This document shows, piece after piece, positions 41,023 through 53,099 of a stretch of 64,000 bases of DNA (its first letter is position 1; each line of letters begins with the position of its first letter). A program made the position numbers and the translations under genes. The stretch covers positions 8,466,036 to 8,530,035 of the forward strand of contig JAJEKV010000049.1 in NCBI GenBank assembly GCA_021234155.1. Reading direction: 5' to 3'. Source of the DNA: Isoetes taiwanensis (lineage: Eukaryota; Streptophyta; Lycopodiopsida; Isoetales; Isoetaceae). A model generated the notes under the pieces. The model did not search any database and was not told the origin of the DNA. It saw only the letters and a list, made by a program, of their open reading frames with translations.

Positions 41023-43800
41023 ACCCCAAATTTACCAATGAAGGGTCTGGAGTATGTCTGGAATGTGCAAACAACAATCAATCTGTTGCATGCTAAGGTA
41101 GTATGATGTAGTTGGCACTTGAAATAAATGTCAATGGGCAATAGAATAAAGCTCAAGATGATGGGATTGAATAGTACAATAGTACAATTCCTGGTTGGGT
41201 GACGAATAATAGTTATCTGTTGTAAGTCAAATGTGGTTATGGAGACACGAAAGGGTAGATATCTAACATGATGCCTGCTTGGATGAGGAAGAGTCAAAGT
41301 CAATGGGTTATGCAGAGTTATAATTGTAAACGTCTAGGGCTAGAACATCAATGCAAGCCGGGGTGGCAGGAAATTAACTATTTGGGGAATACCAGACATG
41401 GAGGTTTAGATAGATTAGAAAACGCAAGGCTGGTGCCGTGATGACTCTAGGTAACTTACAAATCTCACAAAGGCTCACTCCCTAAATCAAAACATGACTA
41501 TGGCTTATGGAGATATGCCAAGTCATTTGTAATGCCAGCATAGCAGCATGACGTCAACACAGAGGGACGCAACATCTAACAGTTCTAAGGTGGATAACGA
41601 CGGTAAATGATAACCCCCAATGATAGGCGGGTTAAAAAGATACAGGGAAATTTAAAGACATAACTGCAATCTTTAAGGCATAGATTATTGTAAGTGGGTT
41701 TAAAGCCAACAAGAGGGTTAAAAGATATATGAAGGAGTAAATGAGTCGGTGACCCTATAGAGGACGACTCACAACCAAATGAAACGTAGAGAACATATTA
41801 AAGAAGAAGTTGAAAATAAAGGACTACGATTCATAATGGGTAGGCCTCCTGGTTGGGAGGGTTACTACCTGCACAACTTTGGGGATGAGTTACATAATGT
41901 AAGGGTAACAGTGACGCTCAAGAGGTTCACTCTCGAAAATAGGGCATGACTACTTGTGATGGCACAACAATGGCATGACATCAGCATAGAAGAACGTAAG
42001 AAATAACAATTCAAAAATCTATGGGGATGCTAAAGCATAGGGTTCCAATGATATGCGGGGTAAAAGGCATAGAGAAATGTGAGCGCCTAACTGTAACCTT
42101 GGAATATAGACTTATGGATCATTCAACATATAGTGGTAATTTAGAAGATAACAAGAGGGTGAAAGAAGATCTGAAAGGTTAGATTATGTGGTGATCCTAT
42201 GGATGAAGAATTTATATATGTTATATTAAGCGTACGGCGATGAGCAGCGTTGGGAATAAGAAGCAACACGTTTCAAGGCCAGGATAAAGGAGATCGATGA
42301 TAATCGCGGACGTTAGCAAAGAAGAAGACGAAATTAATGGACTATTATTCATTGCATGTGGGCTACCGGGTTGAAATTCAACAAGGGGGTTTGAAAAACT
42401 GACGAAGACTTAATACGTGCCTTAGAGATAAAAAGATTTCAATTTCTAGATAACATGGCGAACAATAATTTTACAAGGAGCCTAAGAGTAGAATGAGTCG
42501 TTGTAGAAGGGTGCCTGATTGGTACTAACATTTAAGACTATTGTTCTAACTTTCCCGAGATATGTAGGTTATTCTTTAAATTTAGTGACCCTAAGATGGT
42601 TGGAAGGAGTTTTTCCTAATCAAATTTATAGCTATTCTTGAAGGTGTTGATGAGTCAAGAATGGTGGCATACCTTTAAGTGTTAGAGTTGAAAATCTTGA
42701 AAAGGGGTTCGACCATCGCAAGTTGACAGGCATGTGATGCAATTATATAACCATTGTGATATAGGCGGTGAAGAGTGGTACAAACTGATACCAAAGTTTA
42801 TGCTCTAGATAGATTTGAGTGAGGTGTTGACATGGGTGTGGGAGTTTGAACTCAAGCAATCACTATGTTTACAGAGTATGTCGTGACCTGGGAAAGGTTT
42901 TTTCTTTCTTTTTCTTTTTTTTGTTTTGTATAAACGGAGCATGAACATAAAGAAAAGTAGTGAAGGGTGATGGTACAATTTACAAACCCAAGCCTTAGAG
43001 GGTTGCTGCATGGCAGTGTCTAGTTGGTTGGGTCAAGAGAGGTCTATTCTCTGAGAAGTAAGGCGAGTCAAGGCTTAGAGACTAAAAGAAACAGCATTAG
43101 GTATGGTTGGTTCTATAGTGCTATTTAGCTCCTGACATGTGAAGTCGAATAAAATAGCATTTAAAGTAGATGGAAGTACTAGATACTAAATGAAGGCAGG
43201 GTTGAAAGTTTTTGCTAGCAAGGCATCTACTAGAGAAAAAATATTTAAACATCAGTACTAGAGAATTTCGTACTTCTATGATATTGCTGCGAACGAACGT
43301 TTATCAAAGGGGAGAGAGGATTAGGGTCCAACTTAAGAGATTCTATCTCGCTCAGAAGAGTCGTCGTCCATCTCGTATCGACAAAGTGCAATACTATGGT
43401 CGGGGAACCCATTTGCTGAGGCCAATAATGACCTTTGGGGTGAGTGCACCATGCCACGGTTGCACAAGTCCGACGGAGTTGTTGCGACCACAGCATGGGT
43501 TTACGGAATGCGGTTCTATTTTAAATAGAAAACGGGGCCACTATAAATAGAAGAAAACTAGTACATCCTTTGAAAAAAGAACTTAGTCCATTAATAAAGG
43601 GGTTGGCTTTTGGCACAGGAGGTCAGGGGTTCATACCACAATATAGTCGTTTTTTTTTTTTGTAAAAGAGTTGTTGTCTAGAGAAATAAAGCACTAGATA
43701 TGTATACCAAATATATAAAACATATATAGCACATTAAGGAAGGTTGGCATGGTGGTAAGGACTTAGGGTTGGAATGGGAAGTAGTTCAAAACGGAGGGGA
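41023..43800. other. No confident gene; decayed retrotransposon-like sequence
   Basis: Long stretch without a usable frame. It carries diverged internal repeats (41440-42200), A-box/B-box-like fragments near 43603-43650 and 43745-43790, and a poly(T) stretch at 43655. The plus-strand frame 43212-43550 shows no known motif. Confidence 0.5.
41440..42200. repeat. Diverged direct repeat, period about 440-460 bp
   Basis: Shared words in order: 'catgactat' / 'catgactac', 'agcatgacgtcaacacagag' / 'ggcatgacatcagcatagaa', 'caatgataggcgggttaaaa' / 'caatgatatgcggggtaaaa', 'aacaagagggttaaaagata' / 'aacaagagggtgaaagaaga'. Confidence 0.75.
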
Positions 43801-44247
43801 AAAAAGACTTTACCTTCTTCTTTTTTTCCCCTGGCACCTTGGACGTTCCAAATTGAATTTAAAACCTGCAATATGTCGTCGGCGCTGATTTTGGCTGAGC
43901 CAAATTGACAATGCTAACATTTCGTCCAAGAGTTTCCCTAAACTAAAAAAAGTGTTCCCGACGCGATGGAACAAAAAACGCCTCAATCCGAGTTTCCTAG
44001 AGAAAGTTATGGCCTCCGAAAAAAAGGGACCACATTCTACCGAAACCTGACATAACCTCACCTTAATATCTTAAAATTTTTCTTCCTAACTACCTCATTC
44101 CTCACATACGTAGACCAACAATCATCCTACCTATGAGTTTGGAGTAACTTTCCTACATTAGAGGTCCTTACTATCTAAACGATCTAATGGGTTAGAACAT
44201 GGCTAGTGCTATGATCTGCTCTACCAAAATCATGGCTCTGATACCAT
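43801..44247 (-). repeat. Leader and primer site of a second gypsy element
   Basis: 44234-44246 is the complement of TGGTATCAGAGCC, as in the composite element. The preceding sequence resembles its leader ('gagtt.cta', 'gctatgat.t', 'accgaaatca'). Only the 5' portion of this element is here. Confidence 0.75.
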
Positions 44248-44625
44248 TGTGACGCTCCCCGAATCTATCCGATGCTCCAACGTATAAATATGGGAAATTT
44301 CCCTCCCATGGCGACTCCATCACCACAGAAAGGCCCTCTGCCTGACTCAGACCACTTGTGATGGGCAAGTGTCTGGGTGAAGGACACGGAGTTGTCATTT
44401 GTCCCACGCCTGCTATGGGAATCCTATATAGCAGAAGCGTACATACATGTTAGCACCTAGCAACAATACAAATAAATAACATGCCACCACCACGAAGGGT
44501 GGCTCATCCATCATCAATACGAGCAACAAGATAATACCAACATAACATAGGAAATGCACCATAAATGAGGATTCTACCCCGGGCTCAGACTCAAGGGGGT
44601 CAACTGACAGTCCGAGCTTCCTCCA
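44248..44625 (-). repeat. Partial LTR of the second gypsy element
   Basis: TGTGACGCTCCCCGAATC start, closely related to 5580-5995 and less to 38302-39939. It stops after 'gtcaactgacagtccgagc', so the LTR is truncated. Confidence 0.8.
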
Positions 44626-44734
44626 GCTGTTCGTCTCCATCCAATATTTCATGTTTCACTATTGGAGCTTTAGACAATTAATCCTTTCCCAAATCGCATT
44701 CCTCTGCTGCCACCATCAGCGGAAATTGACGACA

Positions 44735-44930
44735 AGAGTTCGAGGTTCGAGAGATTTTGGACTCCAAGTTTTTGCGTCGGCGATTGTATTACTTTGTCAA
44801 TTGGGAAGGTTATTCACTAAGTGAACATAAAAATCCGCTGAGAATCTGATTAATGCTCCTAATAAAATTGCGGAGTTTCATCGATGTTACTTGGTAAGCC
44901 AAGTTCAAATACCCCGGCTCTAGTGCGTCA
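44735..44930 (+). pseudogene. Chromodomain relic, plus strand
   Basis: Reads REILDSKFLRRRLYYFVNWE then GYSLSEH, a recognisable chromovirus chromodomain, followed by broken frames ending 'aagccaagttcaaataccccgg'. It is the reverse orientation of the related block at 2690-3250 and opposite to the adjacent pol relic, so an inversion or junction lies near 44930. Confidence 0.78.
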
Positions 44931-44934
44931 ACAA

Positions 44935-46170
44935 CCACATTTAATTTGCCTGGCTTATAGACTATCTTGAAGATACTCTTCGAGGAATTCCATCCAGCGT
45001 CTTTGCCTCAAATTGAGGAGTAGTTGCGTGAAAATTTATTGCTCTGATGGTTAGTATCTAACTGAAATTTCCTACCAAGCAAATAGTGCCTCCAAATACG
45101 AAGAGTTCTTACAACAGCTAGAAGTTCTTGATTATGCGTTGTATGACTTTGTTCAGCGTCATTCATCTTCTTAGGATCATAGGCTACCGCCCTTCCTTCT
45201 TACATAAGAACTCCACCTGTTGCTAGCTTACTTGCATCAGTTGCTACTAGCTTATCCTTGCTTGGATCTGGTAGGATGAGCACCGGTGTTGTTCTCTAGC
45301 CAACCCAATCTTTTACTTTCTTATTCTTAGTGAGGTCCGACAAAGGGGACCTTAAATCAATCTTGGAAAAGAGCTTTGCTCCTTGGAGCTGGTCCATTAG
45401 ATCATCTGCTCTTGGCAATGCATATTTGTTCTTTATCGTTCGCTTGTTGAGCTGACGATAATCAATGCACATCCTTAGACTTCCATCTTTCTTCTTGACA
45501 AAGAGGATGGATGCATCAAAAGGTGATACACCTAGCCTAATGAACCCAAGCTCTAATAATTCTTGCAGTTGCTTCTTGAGCTCAACCAGCTCAGGTGTGC
45601 TCATCCTATAGGGGACTTTGCTAATTGGTTTTGCATCTGGTGTAAGAGTGATTTCGCATTCCACACCTCTATAAGGCGGTAATTCTCGGATTTCATCTGG
45701 AAATAAGTCATGAAATTCTTTAATTAACTTGGAACTTGCCCTAGATAATTGTTTCAAATTTTCATTCTCCTTCTTATTCTTTTGGTTTGGGTCTATGGCT
45801 TCTAGCCTAAGGATATAATCAACCTCATCTTTGCTGATGCATTTACGCAATTGCTTTAATGACATGCACTGCATTGTTGAGGCAATTTTCTTACCTTGGA
45901 CCAAAAAATGTTTGCCGCTGGATGCCATGATTCATATCTCATGTTTATCACAATCGATCATTGCTTTAGCTGGCTTTAAGAATTGCATGCCGACTATGAG
46001 ATAATATTTTCCAATATCCATGACTTCAGCCCCCATGTTTAGATTTGCCCCACTCAATGTTATATCAAAGTTCACTCTTTTGCCTTTTGTACGGCGAATT
46101 GCCTCACTTGCCATGCTCAATCCAAAGATCAAGCACAAGATATTGATAGGTGCCAATGCCATGTCCATAT
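44935..46170 (-). pseudogene. Third Ty3/gypsy pol relic
   Basis: 46168-45932: protease-distal part (MGAEVMDIGKYYLIVGMQFL). 45928-45296: RT ([49 protein letters not shown]). The RT then jumps to [16 protein letters not shown], losing the whole PFGLTNAP-to-YxDD segment. 45290-44950: RNase H remnants ([37 protein letters not shown]) in broken frames. It is close to the pol of the composite element. Confidence 0.9.
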
Positions 46171-46327
46171 CTTAAAACACTCAGTAAGCTTAATTTCATT
46201 TGAAAAGCCATTTGACAATGTTTGGGCAAGGGAACTAGCTTTGGCAAGAAAATTTTGTGTTGGTCCATCTTGTCATGAATCAATACAAATATCTATCAGG
46301 TTGCATTTGCAAAAATGTTCTCCATTG

Positions 46328-46328
<1 letters not shown>
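46171..46328. other. Unassigned sequence before the poly(T) tract
   Basis: No motif seen. Confidence 0.4.
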
Positions 46329-46361
<33 letters not shown>

Positions 46362-46900
46362 AGGCAAGGTGACACCATGAAGGTGCCATTTTTATATTAT
46401 CAGAATAAAAGAGTACATGCATCAACAATATGGGAAGTTACTACAGGAGCATACCTCAACATCTTCGCTTCCCATAAGCTATGCTTATTCAGAACTCCTT
46501 AAGAGTTAGATTGGAAATATTTTAGCAAATCAGATAGCCCTGTTATGGCTTGGTAAAATTAAGCACAAAAACTTTCACAAATAACAGAAAATATACCAGA
46601 TAAAGAGACATGTTTTTGTAGAAAAGCATGCCACACTGATCCAAAGAGCTGCCACTGCTCACTGACCTCTACGATCCGCGTCCGACACTAAGAGGGATCC
46701 TGATGCAATGCTGCATTGTTGGGAAAATACGGTCATCCTCAAGTTGGCTAGGCTTAGAACAAGCCCAGCCGCCAAACTCCTCTCTAAAGTCCGGCGCATA
46801 ATATATCTCCGCATTTGGATGTCCCTAGCTCGGCATTATCATCACAATCCCTTCCTGTAAATCCAATCTGTCAAAGAACTAACCTGAATATAACAAACTT
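46329..46900 (-). mobile_element. Minus-strand retroposon ending in poly(A)
   Basis: A run of over 30 T at 46329-46361 is a poly(A) tail on the minus strand, so a retroposon extends to higher coordinates. The minus-strand reading WQLFGSVWHAFLQKH near 46650 looks LINE-like but is too short to be sure. No flanking duplication was found by eye. Confidence 0.45.
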
Positions 46901-47768
46901 GAGGCGCCCATAGAATTCTCAAGATTGCAAAACTGTAATATAGTTGGCTACATGCCATCTTTTTCTTCTCAATTGCAATTGATGCAAGTGTATCCTTCAA
47001 TTGAAATATAGATGCCATAAATCTAGAAGATATGTAGAAATGTCACCAAGAGTTGCTGCCCTGACCATCAGACTACCTTTCTTCAGCCTAAATCGAGTAG
47101 AAACAAAGAAAGCACAATAAGAGGAGAAGCTTGGTACCTGCAGCCATTCAATACACAGTTAGCTTGATGAAGGTAACTAAGCAAGGGCCAAAAGGTACAA
47201 TAAGCTTCTCGGTTTATCACCTTTCACTTATTGTACCTTCTTTGCCCAACATAAATAAAAGCTAGAAGAAAGGTCATTTGAGCATAATGTTACACGTATC
47301 TCTGTAAATTGCCAACTGCATCTAAAATAAAGCAAAATGTTCACATCTAATCACTTTTACCAGTCTGCTTATTGTACATGTGTTAAATAAAACTAAGTAC
47401 AGAATGTTATTCAACAAGTAGAAACATGTGTATTTAATCAAGAAACCTTGCAAATGCATATCTAAAAGAAACCAAACCTGGTATTCTTCTGTTTCAGGAC
47501 TAGAATTGATATCAGAGTTGAGGATCCCTTTCTGGCAAGATCTTTTTGCCAAGAACCAGCCATATCATTGAATCAAAAGCCACAAATGTAGAAATCTCCT
47601 TATGCACATCGCAAAGCAGAGCCCTACTTTAATATTGTTGAAGCCAATATGACCCTTCATATAAAGGCAAGAAGGGTTATACAGATCGTTGTACAGCAAC
47701 AGCAATATCCTGGCATAAACAATGCAACATTGCACTTTGAGAACGAGATTTATTGCAAAACACACACA
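46901..47768. other. No gene seen
   Basis: Contains an imperfect inverted repeat near 47190-47250 ('aaaggtacaataagcttctc' and 'cttattgtaccttctttgcc'). The 57-70 residue frames here look like chance. Confidence 0.45.
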
Positions 47769-48244
47769 TCAGCAAAGTGAGCTTTCCATAATCTGTTGAA
47801 GCATGATTTGAGAACTAAATTGGCCTCCTGTGGCTTGTAGAATTGCATTTACTTCTTTCAAGTACACCTTCTGGATATAATATTGTGGCAACGCTCTATG
47901 GACTACACTGACACTATGCTCATTCAGTATGGATGTATGGGGCATAGATTGAGATATATATCTCACAAAGCTTTTAAAGACTGTGATGGCTCTCAAAGCG
48001 GTTGCTCTAGGTTTCAAAGTGGAATGCATTGCCATGAGTGAATACCTTAGATCCTCTTCTAATATGCTTCCAGTATCTGTAAAATGAAGTTTTGCTCATG
48101 CCAAGCATCCATTTTAATGCTCTCGTAGATACCCTCTGGCCCTTTACTTGATATTGCAAAATCCCTGTCACATCGTCCAAGCAGTAATATATTCTTTGTT
48201 TGAGTCTCATAGCCAATTGGTCTCCCGCAGATAATAAAAATCAA
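47769..48244 (-). pseudogene. Family T transposase-like protein, N-terminal fragment
   Basis: Readings RALKWMLGMSKTSFYRYWKH, SKVFTHGNAF, then SMPHTSILNEHSVSVVHRAL and YLKEVNAILQATGGQ. They match the layout in 52781-53068 (LKAWHRAYGIPMSTFYKWLR, EHGNMGTKKPR) and 60099-61211 (CEKAWNLGLGIS, SMPHRS). Frames shift once between the two blocks. The role is unknown; several copies in the window mean it belongs to a mobile element. Confidence 0.62.
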
Positions 48245-48464
48245 ATCAATTCAATTCAATTTAATCATCATAGTAAAAATTTCCTAACAATGAGTAGATA
48301 AAGTTAATCCTATCCTTTTGAAGTTGCCCAATGTACTGAGACCTTCAACTAGGTCATCCACACTATACTGAATTAAACACTATTTCATTATATATGGACA
48401 ATACTTGAATTTTTGGACCATTTTCTGAATTCTTACATCGATGAGGTTTTTCTCACCTTAATTA
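48245..48464. other. AT-rich spacer
   Basis: No coding features. Confidence 0.4.
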
Positions 48465-49581
48465 CCATCCTCAAGACATGATGAATAAGCTTCAGCTGCG
48501 TGCGCTGGATTAATGGTGGGAAGCTTCTTCTTGTTGGATGGAGTCCAAACAAAGTCGATGGCCTCTATGTCAATGCAATCGCACCATATTGACCTCCATC
48601 TCTTCTTTCATCAGTTGACATAATTAGCCGGATACACCTGGTTCCTCACTGGTACTGGCTCCCACCAAGTCACTTGGATGGTCTTAAAGTCCTCCTTCTT
48701 GTCGTCCATCTGAGGCCCTTCAATAGTATACCCCATCCAGATGGGAAATAAGGCATCATCTAAGTGTATTAAAAACCTTTCTACAGGTCTTTGAATGGAT
48801 TAAAGTCTGGTATGGGTTTATCTTTCCAATGACCCACATAAGCAGGTGCTATGCTTGCAAACGGTCCCAATACTACAATTGCATCTGGACGATCATCAAG
48901 CACCTGACTAGTTTGTGGCCAAAAGTCTTCGTAGCCTCCCTCAATGTGACCAAGCTCCTGCAAGAGCCGCATCCAATACTCAATAGTGGAGATAAATGTG
49001 TTGAATAATTAGCCTGCCTAGGGTTGCCCTTATTAGTGATAGATATTGAAACCTGGAGGATATGCTTGTAGATACGATTGCGCAGTTGGCCCAAGTCTTT
49101 AAGTGACTCCTTGGGAGGTAACAATTTAGAGTTCCCTTGTGGTACCAATGGCCTCCTATCTAGTCCTTCTTCCACATTCGAATTCCTTCTGCTAGTAGCC
49201 ACTTCAGGAAGCTAGATCCAGCTTTGTGGTACATGACTGGCCACTACAATTCTTAGCAAATTTGAATGCCAAAGGGCTGGTGTAGCCCGTCAATCTGTCA
49301 TCACTATCAGGAATGTAGCCCTCGATGAACCCTTTCCAATCTGGCACTTTGTCAACAATATATGGCACTGGTGCCTTGAGATTGCATTTAAGTTACTCAT
49401 ATAAAAGTTCAGGCATGGTCAACACCTCAGCTTTCTTCAATGATGATGACAAATTCTCGAACAAAGCATCAATATCCTCATGCGTGTGGTCAGTCATCAT
49501 GAACCCCAATTCAATCTCCTCAAATGCGTCTAGATACACAATGTAGAAGCATGATTTCATTAATTGGATAAAATAACGCAA
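48465..49581 (-). pseudogene. Family T transposase-like protein, C-terminal fragment
   Basis: 49581-49393: FEEIELGFMMTDHTHEDIDAL, the GFMMxxHTHxDIDALF box also present in the 50.8-53.1 kb copy. 48972-48781: ASIAPAYVGHWKDKPIPDFN (other copy: DASATYVGPAKDKPKNAVEI). Down to 48470: MGYTIEGPQ and WWEPVPVRNQVY. Frames are interrupted. It ends with a tail (SSCLEDGN) near 48465. Confidence 0.65.
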
Positions 49582-49826
49582 TTTTGAGAATTTTCAGCAC
49601 ACCTTATTTGCTCAAGCACGAATACTTTCACCTAGTTCTCGAGCCCAACAAACATGAGGTAATTAACATACACATATACATACAAATTTTGTGTTATACT
49701 TGTACGTGTACATGACACTCGTAGAAGGTCAATAATGGCCCTACATTGTACACCAATAATTCACATCAATAATTTTACTTCACTATAAAAATGGCTTGAC
49801 GAGGGGGTAGAGGCCATTCATCTTCC
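49582..49826 (+). promoter_or_regulatory. TATA-type promoter block, first copy
   Basis: 'caccaataattcacatcaat' and 'acttcactataaaaatgg' about 50 bases before ATG 49827. The same block recurs at 50375-50400 before the second small ORF. Confidence 0.55.
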
Positions 49827-50036
49827 ATGGCTTCCTTGATGCCTCGTCCAGAGCACATCCGCTCTTTCAAGTGTTACTTGAGCTACAACGATCTGGCGAA
49901 TCGCGCTAGAAATGGCGTTAAGCTTGATCCATGGCTCTTATCTAAAAGCGATGGACCTGCTAGTGCTTGCAGGGAAGCTCACTGCGTGTTAAAGTCCATA
50001 TTTACTGGCTTCCTGATCAGGAGATCTATGAGCTAA
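49827..50036 (+). CDS. Small ORF of a duplicated pair, unknown
   Basis: 69 residues (MASLMPRPEHIRSFKCYLSY, LANRARNGVKLDPWLLSKSD). A related 52-residue ORF at 50436 shares H.....KC.(L/M)S..DL, LDP.L..K and AC, and both follow the same TATA-containing block at similar distance. The conservation of promoter and frame suggests a real small gene or an element ORF, but no family is recognised. Located between two fragments of family T. Confidence 0.45.
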   Translation: MASLMPRPEHIRSFKCYLSYNDLANRARNGVKLDPWLLSKSDGPASACREAHCVLKSIFTGFLIRRSMS

Positions 50037-50435
50037 ATGGCATCACGAGCTTTGATGTTGATGACGAGTGAATCTGCACCTGCTAATAATGTAATAATGA
50101 CATGGGTACCTAATAACTAAGTAAGGATGTAATAGCATTCGATTAAGGATGTAATATCAATGCACCTTAACCGAAAGTATATTGTAACGATGTGCTATCC
50201 CACCTCCACTTTTTCTCGCAAGGCGTCCATTGAATTCAATCATAGCTAAATTCGTCAAGCAAACATGTTTTCAAACATACGCATAGTAGTGTGAAATATG
50301 TATTATTCTTGTACGTATACAACAGTCTGATACACGTTCAATAATGGTGGTGAAGTATACCCCAATAATTCACCTCAATCATTCCACTTCACTATAAAGG
50401 CTTCTCACTTCGGGGCTAAATTTCATTCATCCCCC
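50037..50435 (+). promoter_or_regulatory. 3' flank of the first small ORF and second TATA block
   Basis: 'aataattcacctcaatcatt' and 'acttcactataaaggcttc' (about 50375-50410) repeat the promoter block at 49755-49800. The rest is AT-rich with no frame. Confidence 0.55.
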
Positions 50436-50594
50436 ATGGATTTTTCGCCTTCTTCAGTTCACCACATTGAGGCGATCAAGTGCTCAATGAGCCACTCAGA
50501 TCTTGTTGGTTGCCTGGACAGGCATCTTCTTCTTGATCCCTACCTGCGAAGAAAAGCTTTGGGCGAGATTCACGCCTGCTGCCAATTCGTGTGA
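50436..50594 (+). CDS. Second small ORF of the pair, unknown
   Basis: 52 residues from ATG 50436: MDFSPSSVHHIEAIKCSMSH, LDRHLLLDPYLRRKALGE, ending CCQFV. Related to 49827-50036; the following sequence ('gcgcatgagctatgag') also parallels the first copy beyond the stop. It may be a shortened form. Confidence 0.42.
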   Translation: MDFSPSSVHHIEAIKCSMSHSDLVGCLDRHLLLDPYLRRKALGEIHACCQFV

Positions 50595-50814
50595 TGATCC
50601 ATCCGATTTGGCTTTCTCGGCGCATGAGCTATGAGATATCGGGGATCACTACTACGGATCCCTAAGATGAATGAATCAATTGCTTCAACATGTTATAGTG
50701 TAAGAGCTCTTGTGTTAAGATGAAAAATGCAAGACGTAATGAATAATAAATAGTCTATTGTAGTGATGTTATGGATAATAAAAAGTGTGAGATGCTTTAA
50801 TGTACCTGTAAGAC
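50595..50814. other. AT-rich intergenic stretch
   Basis: 3' flank shared by the small ORF (plus) and the family T protein (minus); several aataa words; no frame. Confidence 0.45.
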
Positions 50815-53068
50815 TCAAGTTTCATCTCCATCATCAGATGCCTCTTTAGCAAGCAATTCCTGCAGCTGGATTCCTACAATAGGAGGTATCACAACCAATA
50901 ATGGCTTCGATTCCACAAACCAAGCATAGTCTATCGTTTTGAGAGGCTGATAACGTGGTCTGTCATTAGGATTCGGCCTCCACTTTTTATGCCAGCAGTC
51001 CCGATACTGTTGAGCGTACGGGGTGCCTTTCCTAGCCACAGGCTCCCACCAAGAAACAAAAACCTCGTTATAATGAGGGGCAGTGGGATCTTGTATTGGA
51101 TCCTCTTCCGCATACGCTACCCATGTAGGACATGCATCTGCTGGTCTTACAAGAAGAAACATACCTTTATGTACATCTTGGTATGGGTCAAATATCTCCA
51201 CTGCATTCTTGGGTTTATCCTTAGCAGGTCCAACATAGGTAGCCGAGGCGTCAAATGGATCGACTCTGAATAGATTCAGGCTCTTGAAGCACAACTTGCC
51301 TTGTTTGAGGCCAGAAGTTCTGAATTTCTGGATTGCCCGGGGGTACTTCACCTAGCACACGCATCACTTCGCACCAGTAGTCCATGACCTCGTTCATGTA
51401 GGTATTGAGACCACGAGTTCACACCAGCCCCGAGATGTTAGCCCAATGCATCATGTACTTCGCAATGGACGACCTCAATGCTCCTATGTCTTTGAGGCAT
51501 GCATATGGCTCCGACAGGTCTTGGGCGAGCCAATTGGTATTTTTGGCAAACCATTGTCATCTGCTTTCCACATCCGAATACCCTTTTCTGGCAACCATTC
51601 TCTATGACCAGGTCTCATCTTGTAATACATTAATGGCCACCCTTCATTCATGCAGAACTTGAATAATAAGGGCTCCAAGTGACCAACCAAACGGTCCTTC
51701 TTATCGTGAATGTAACCTTTATGAACCCCTTCCAATCGAACCTCGAACAAGGTATGGTGTCGGTGCCTTGCTACACACTCTAAGAGTTGCATTAGTTCCG
51801 AATAGTTAGAGCATCCGACTGCGCATTAACGTTGAATAGTTACCGAAGAGCGCATCAATGTCATCATGAGTGTGGCCTACCATCATGAAGCCAACCTGTA
51901 TTTGATCAAAAACACCCAACCACACAAGATAGGATAGATAAGAGAAGAGATATCTGTTCTTGTTCTCGCCTTGTAGATTGTCTAGTCAAAGTAGAGCCGA
52001 GCTAACCTCTTAACTTGGCTTGGCCGCTTAGGAGGTGCTACAAAGTCTACCCCAGTGCAATTGTTTTTTTTTGTCCTCAACCCCGCACTGTTTAGTAGTG
52101 CGGTTCCCCACATGCCCTCAGGCCGAGATTCTTCTCTCAAATGGCCCCAATTGTCTTCGGAAGTGTCCTCTAGTGTTTTGATAGCATGATTCAAGGAACC
52201 AACATGAAAATTTGAATCATCCTTCCAAAGGTCGAGTGAGAAATGTCCTAAGGCACCCGTGCCATGGCCATGCATCAGTGCACCAGTCACGCTAACTTTC
52301 AAGCGTTCACCTCTCCATACCGATTTCGCTAATTTCTCCAGTCTTGGAATCATAGTCTTGTTTTGGTCCATCTTATCATGTATGATAGTGAGCGCCTGTT
52401 CCGGTGATCGGTGGGACAAAGCTCTCCATGACCAGTACAAGCTCCTACAAGAGATCTGGGCTGTCATGTGTTCCTTCCTTTCCATCTGCAATTCTCTTCT
52501 CTCCCGTGGATCTCTGGTTTTAGCCATTTTCTCTTTTATTACAATACAAGTATTGCACTTGGAAAAAGCTGTCCTCTTTGCTATTTCAACCTCTGGGTGA
52601 TTTTGCTTCCACCCACGTGAGAATGAAGAATGTGAGATGTGCTTGCCCGTCATCTCCATCACATTGGCGTCCACCTCTTGAAGAATGTCCTTTTTAGTTA
52701 GGACAGAGGGGAGCCTCTTGACATTCTCTCTCACCCCTTCAGTAGTGATTTTCGACCCAGGGCATCGTCTCTCAAGATTCTCATCTATGTACATAGAGTA
52801 TGGCCTTCCCTAAAAGAGTGTGAGGCCTCGGCTTTTTCGTGCCCATGTTACCATGCTCAAGCAACTCGCGACCAGCAAGGAAAAGTCTTAGCCACTTATA
52901 GAATGTGGACATTGGAATACCATAGGCTCTATGCCATGCTTTTAAGCAAACCTCCTTATTATTTAGCATTAGCTTCTCGCACCAGCCGTTACAGGAATGC
53001 ATCGCGTCTAACATGTTGAAAACAAATGTGGTCCCACTCAAGCTCGCAAGTTCCAAAGAGAACCTCAC
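50815..53068 (-). pseudogene. Family T transposase-like protein, nearly full-length, frame-broken
   Basis: Four minus-strand blocks in order. 53068-52781 has LDAMHSCNGWCEKLMLNNKE, VCLKAWHRAYGIPMSTFYKW and EHGNMGTKKPRPHT. 52794-51982 has FSKCNTCIVIKEKM, then LTIIHDKMDQNKTMIPRLEK, VTGALMHGHGTGALGHFSLD and LWKDDSNFHVGSLNHAIKTL. About 51900-51484 has GFMMVGHTHDDIDALFG and YYKMRPGHREWLPEKGIRMW. 51351-50815 has DASATYVGPAKDKPKN, VSWWEPVARKGTPYAQQY and PPIVGIQLQELL. IHDKMD and the DDSN segment are candidate catalytic acidic sites. The overall order recalls DUF7869-type proteins, which I believe to be transposon-derived, but I could not check. Frameshifts or introns separate the blocks. Confidence 0.7.
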
Positions 53069-53099
53069 GATACACGCAATCTCTACTGTTGAGAAGTTT

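Noticed and set aside
41440-42200. LTR pair of another element
   Set aside because: The repeats are too diverged and lack TG/CA ends, primer site and target duplication.
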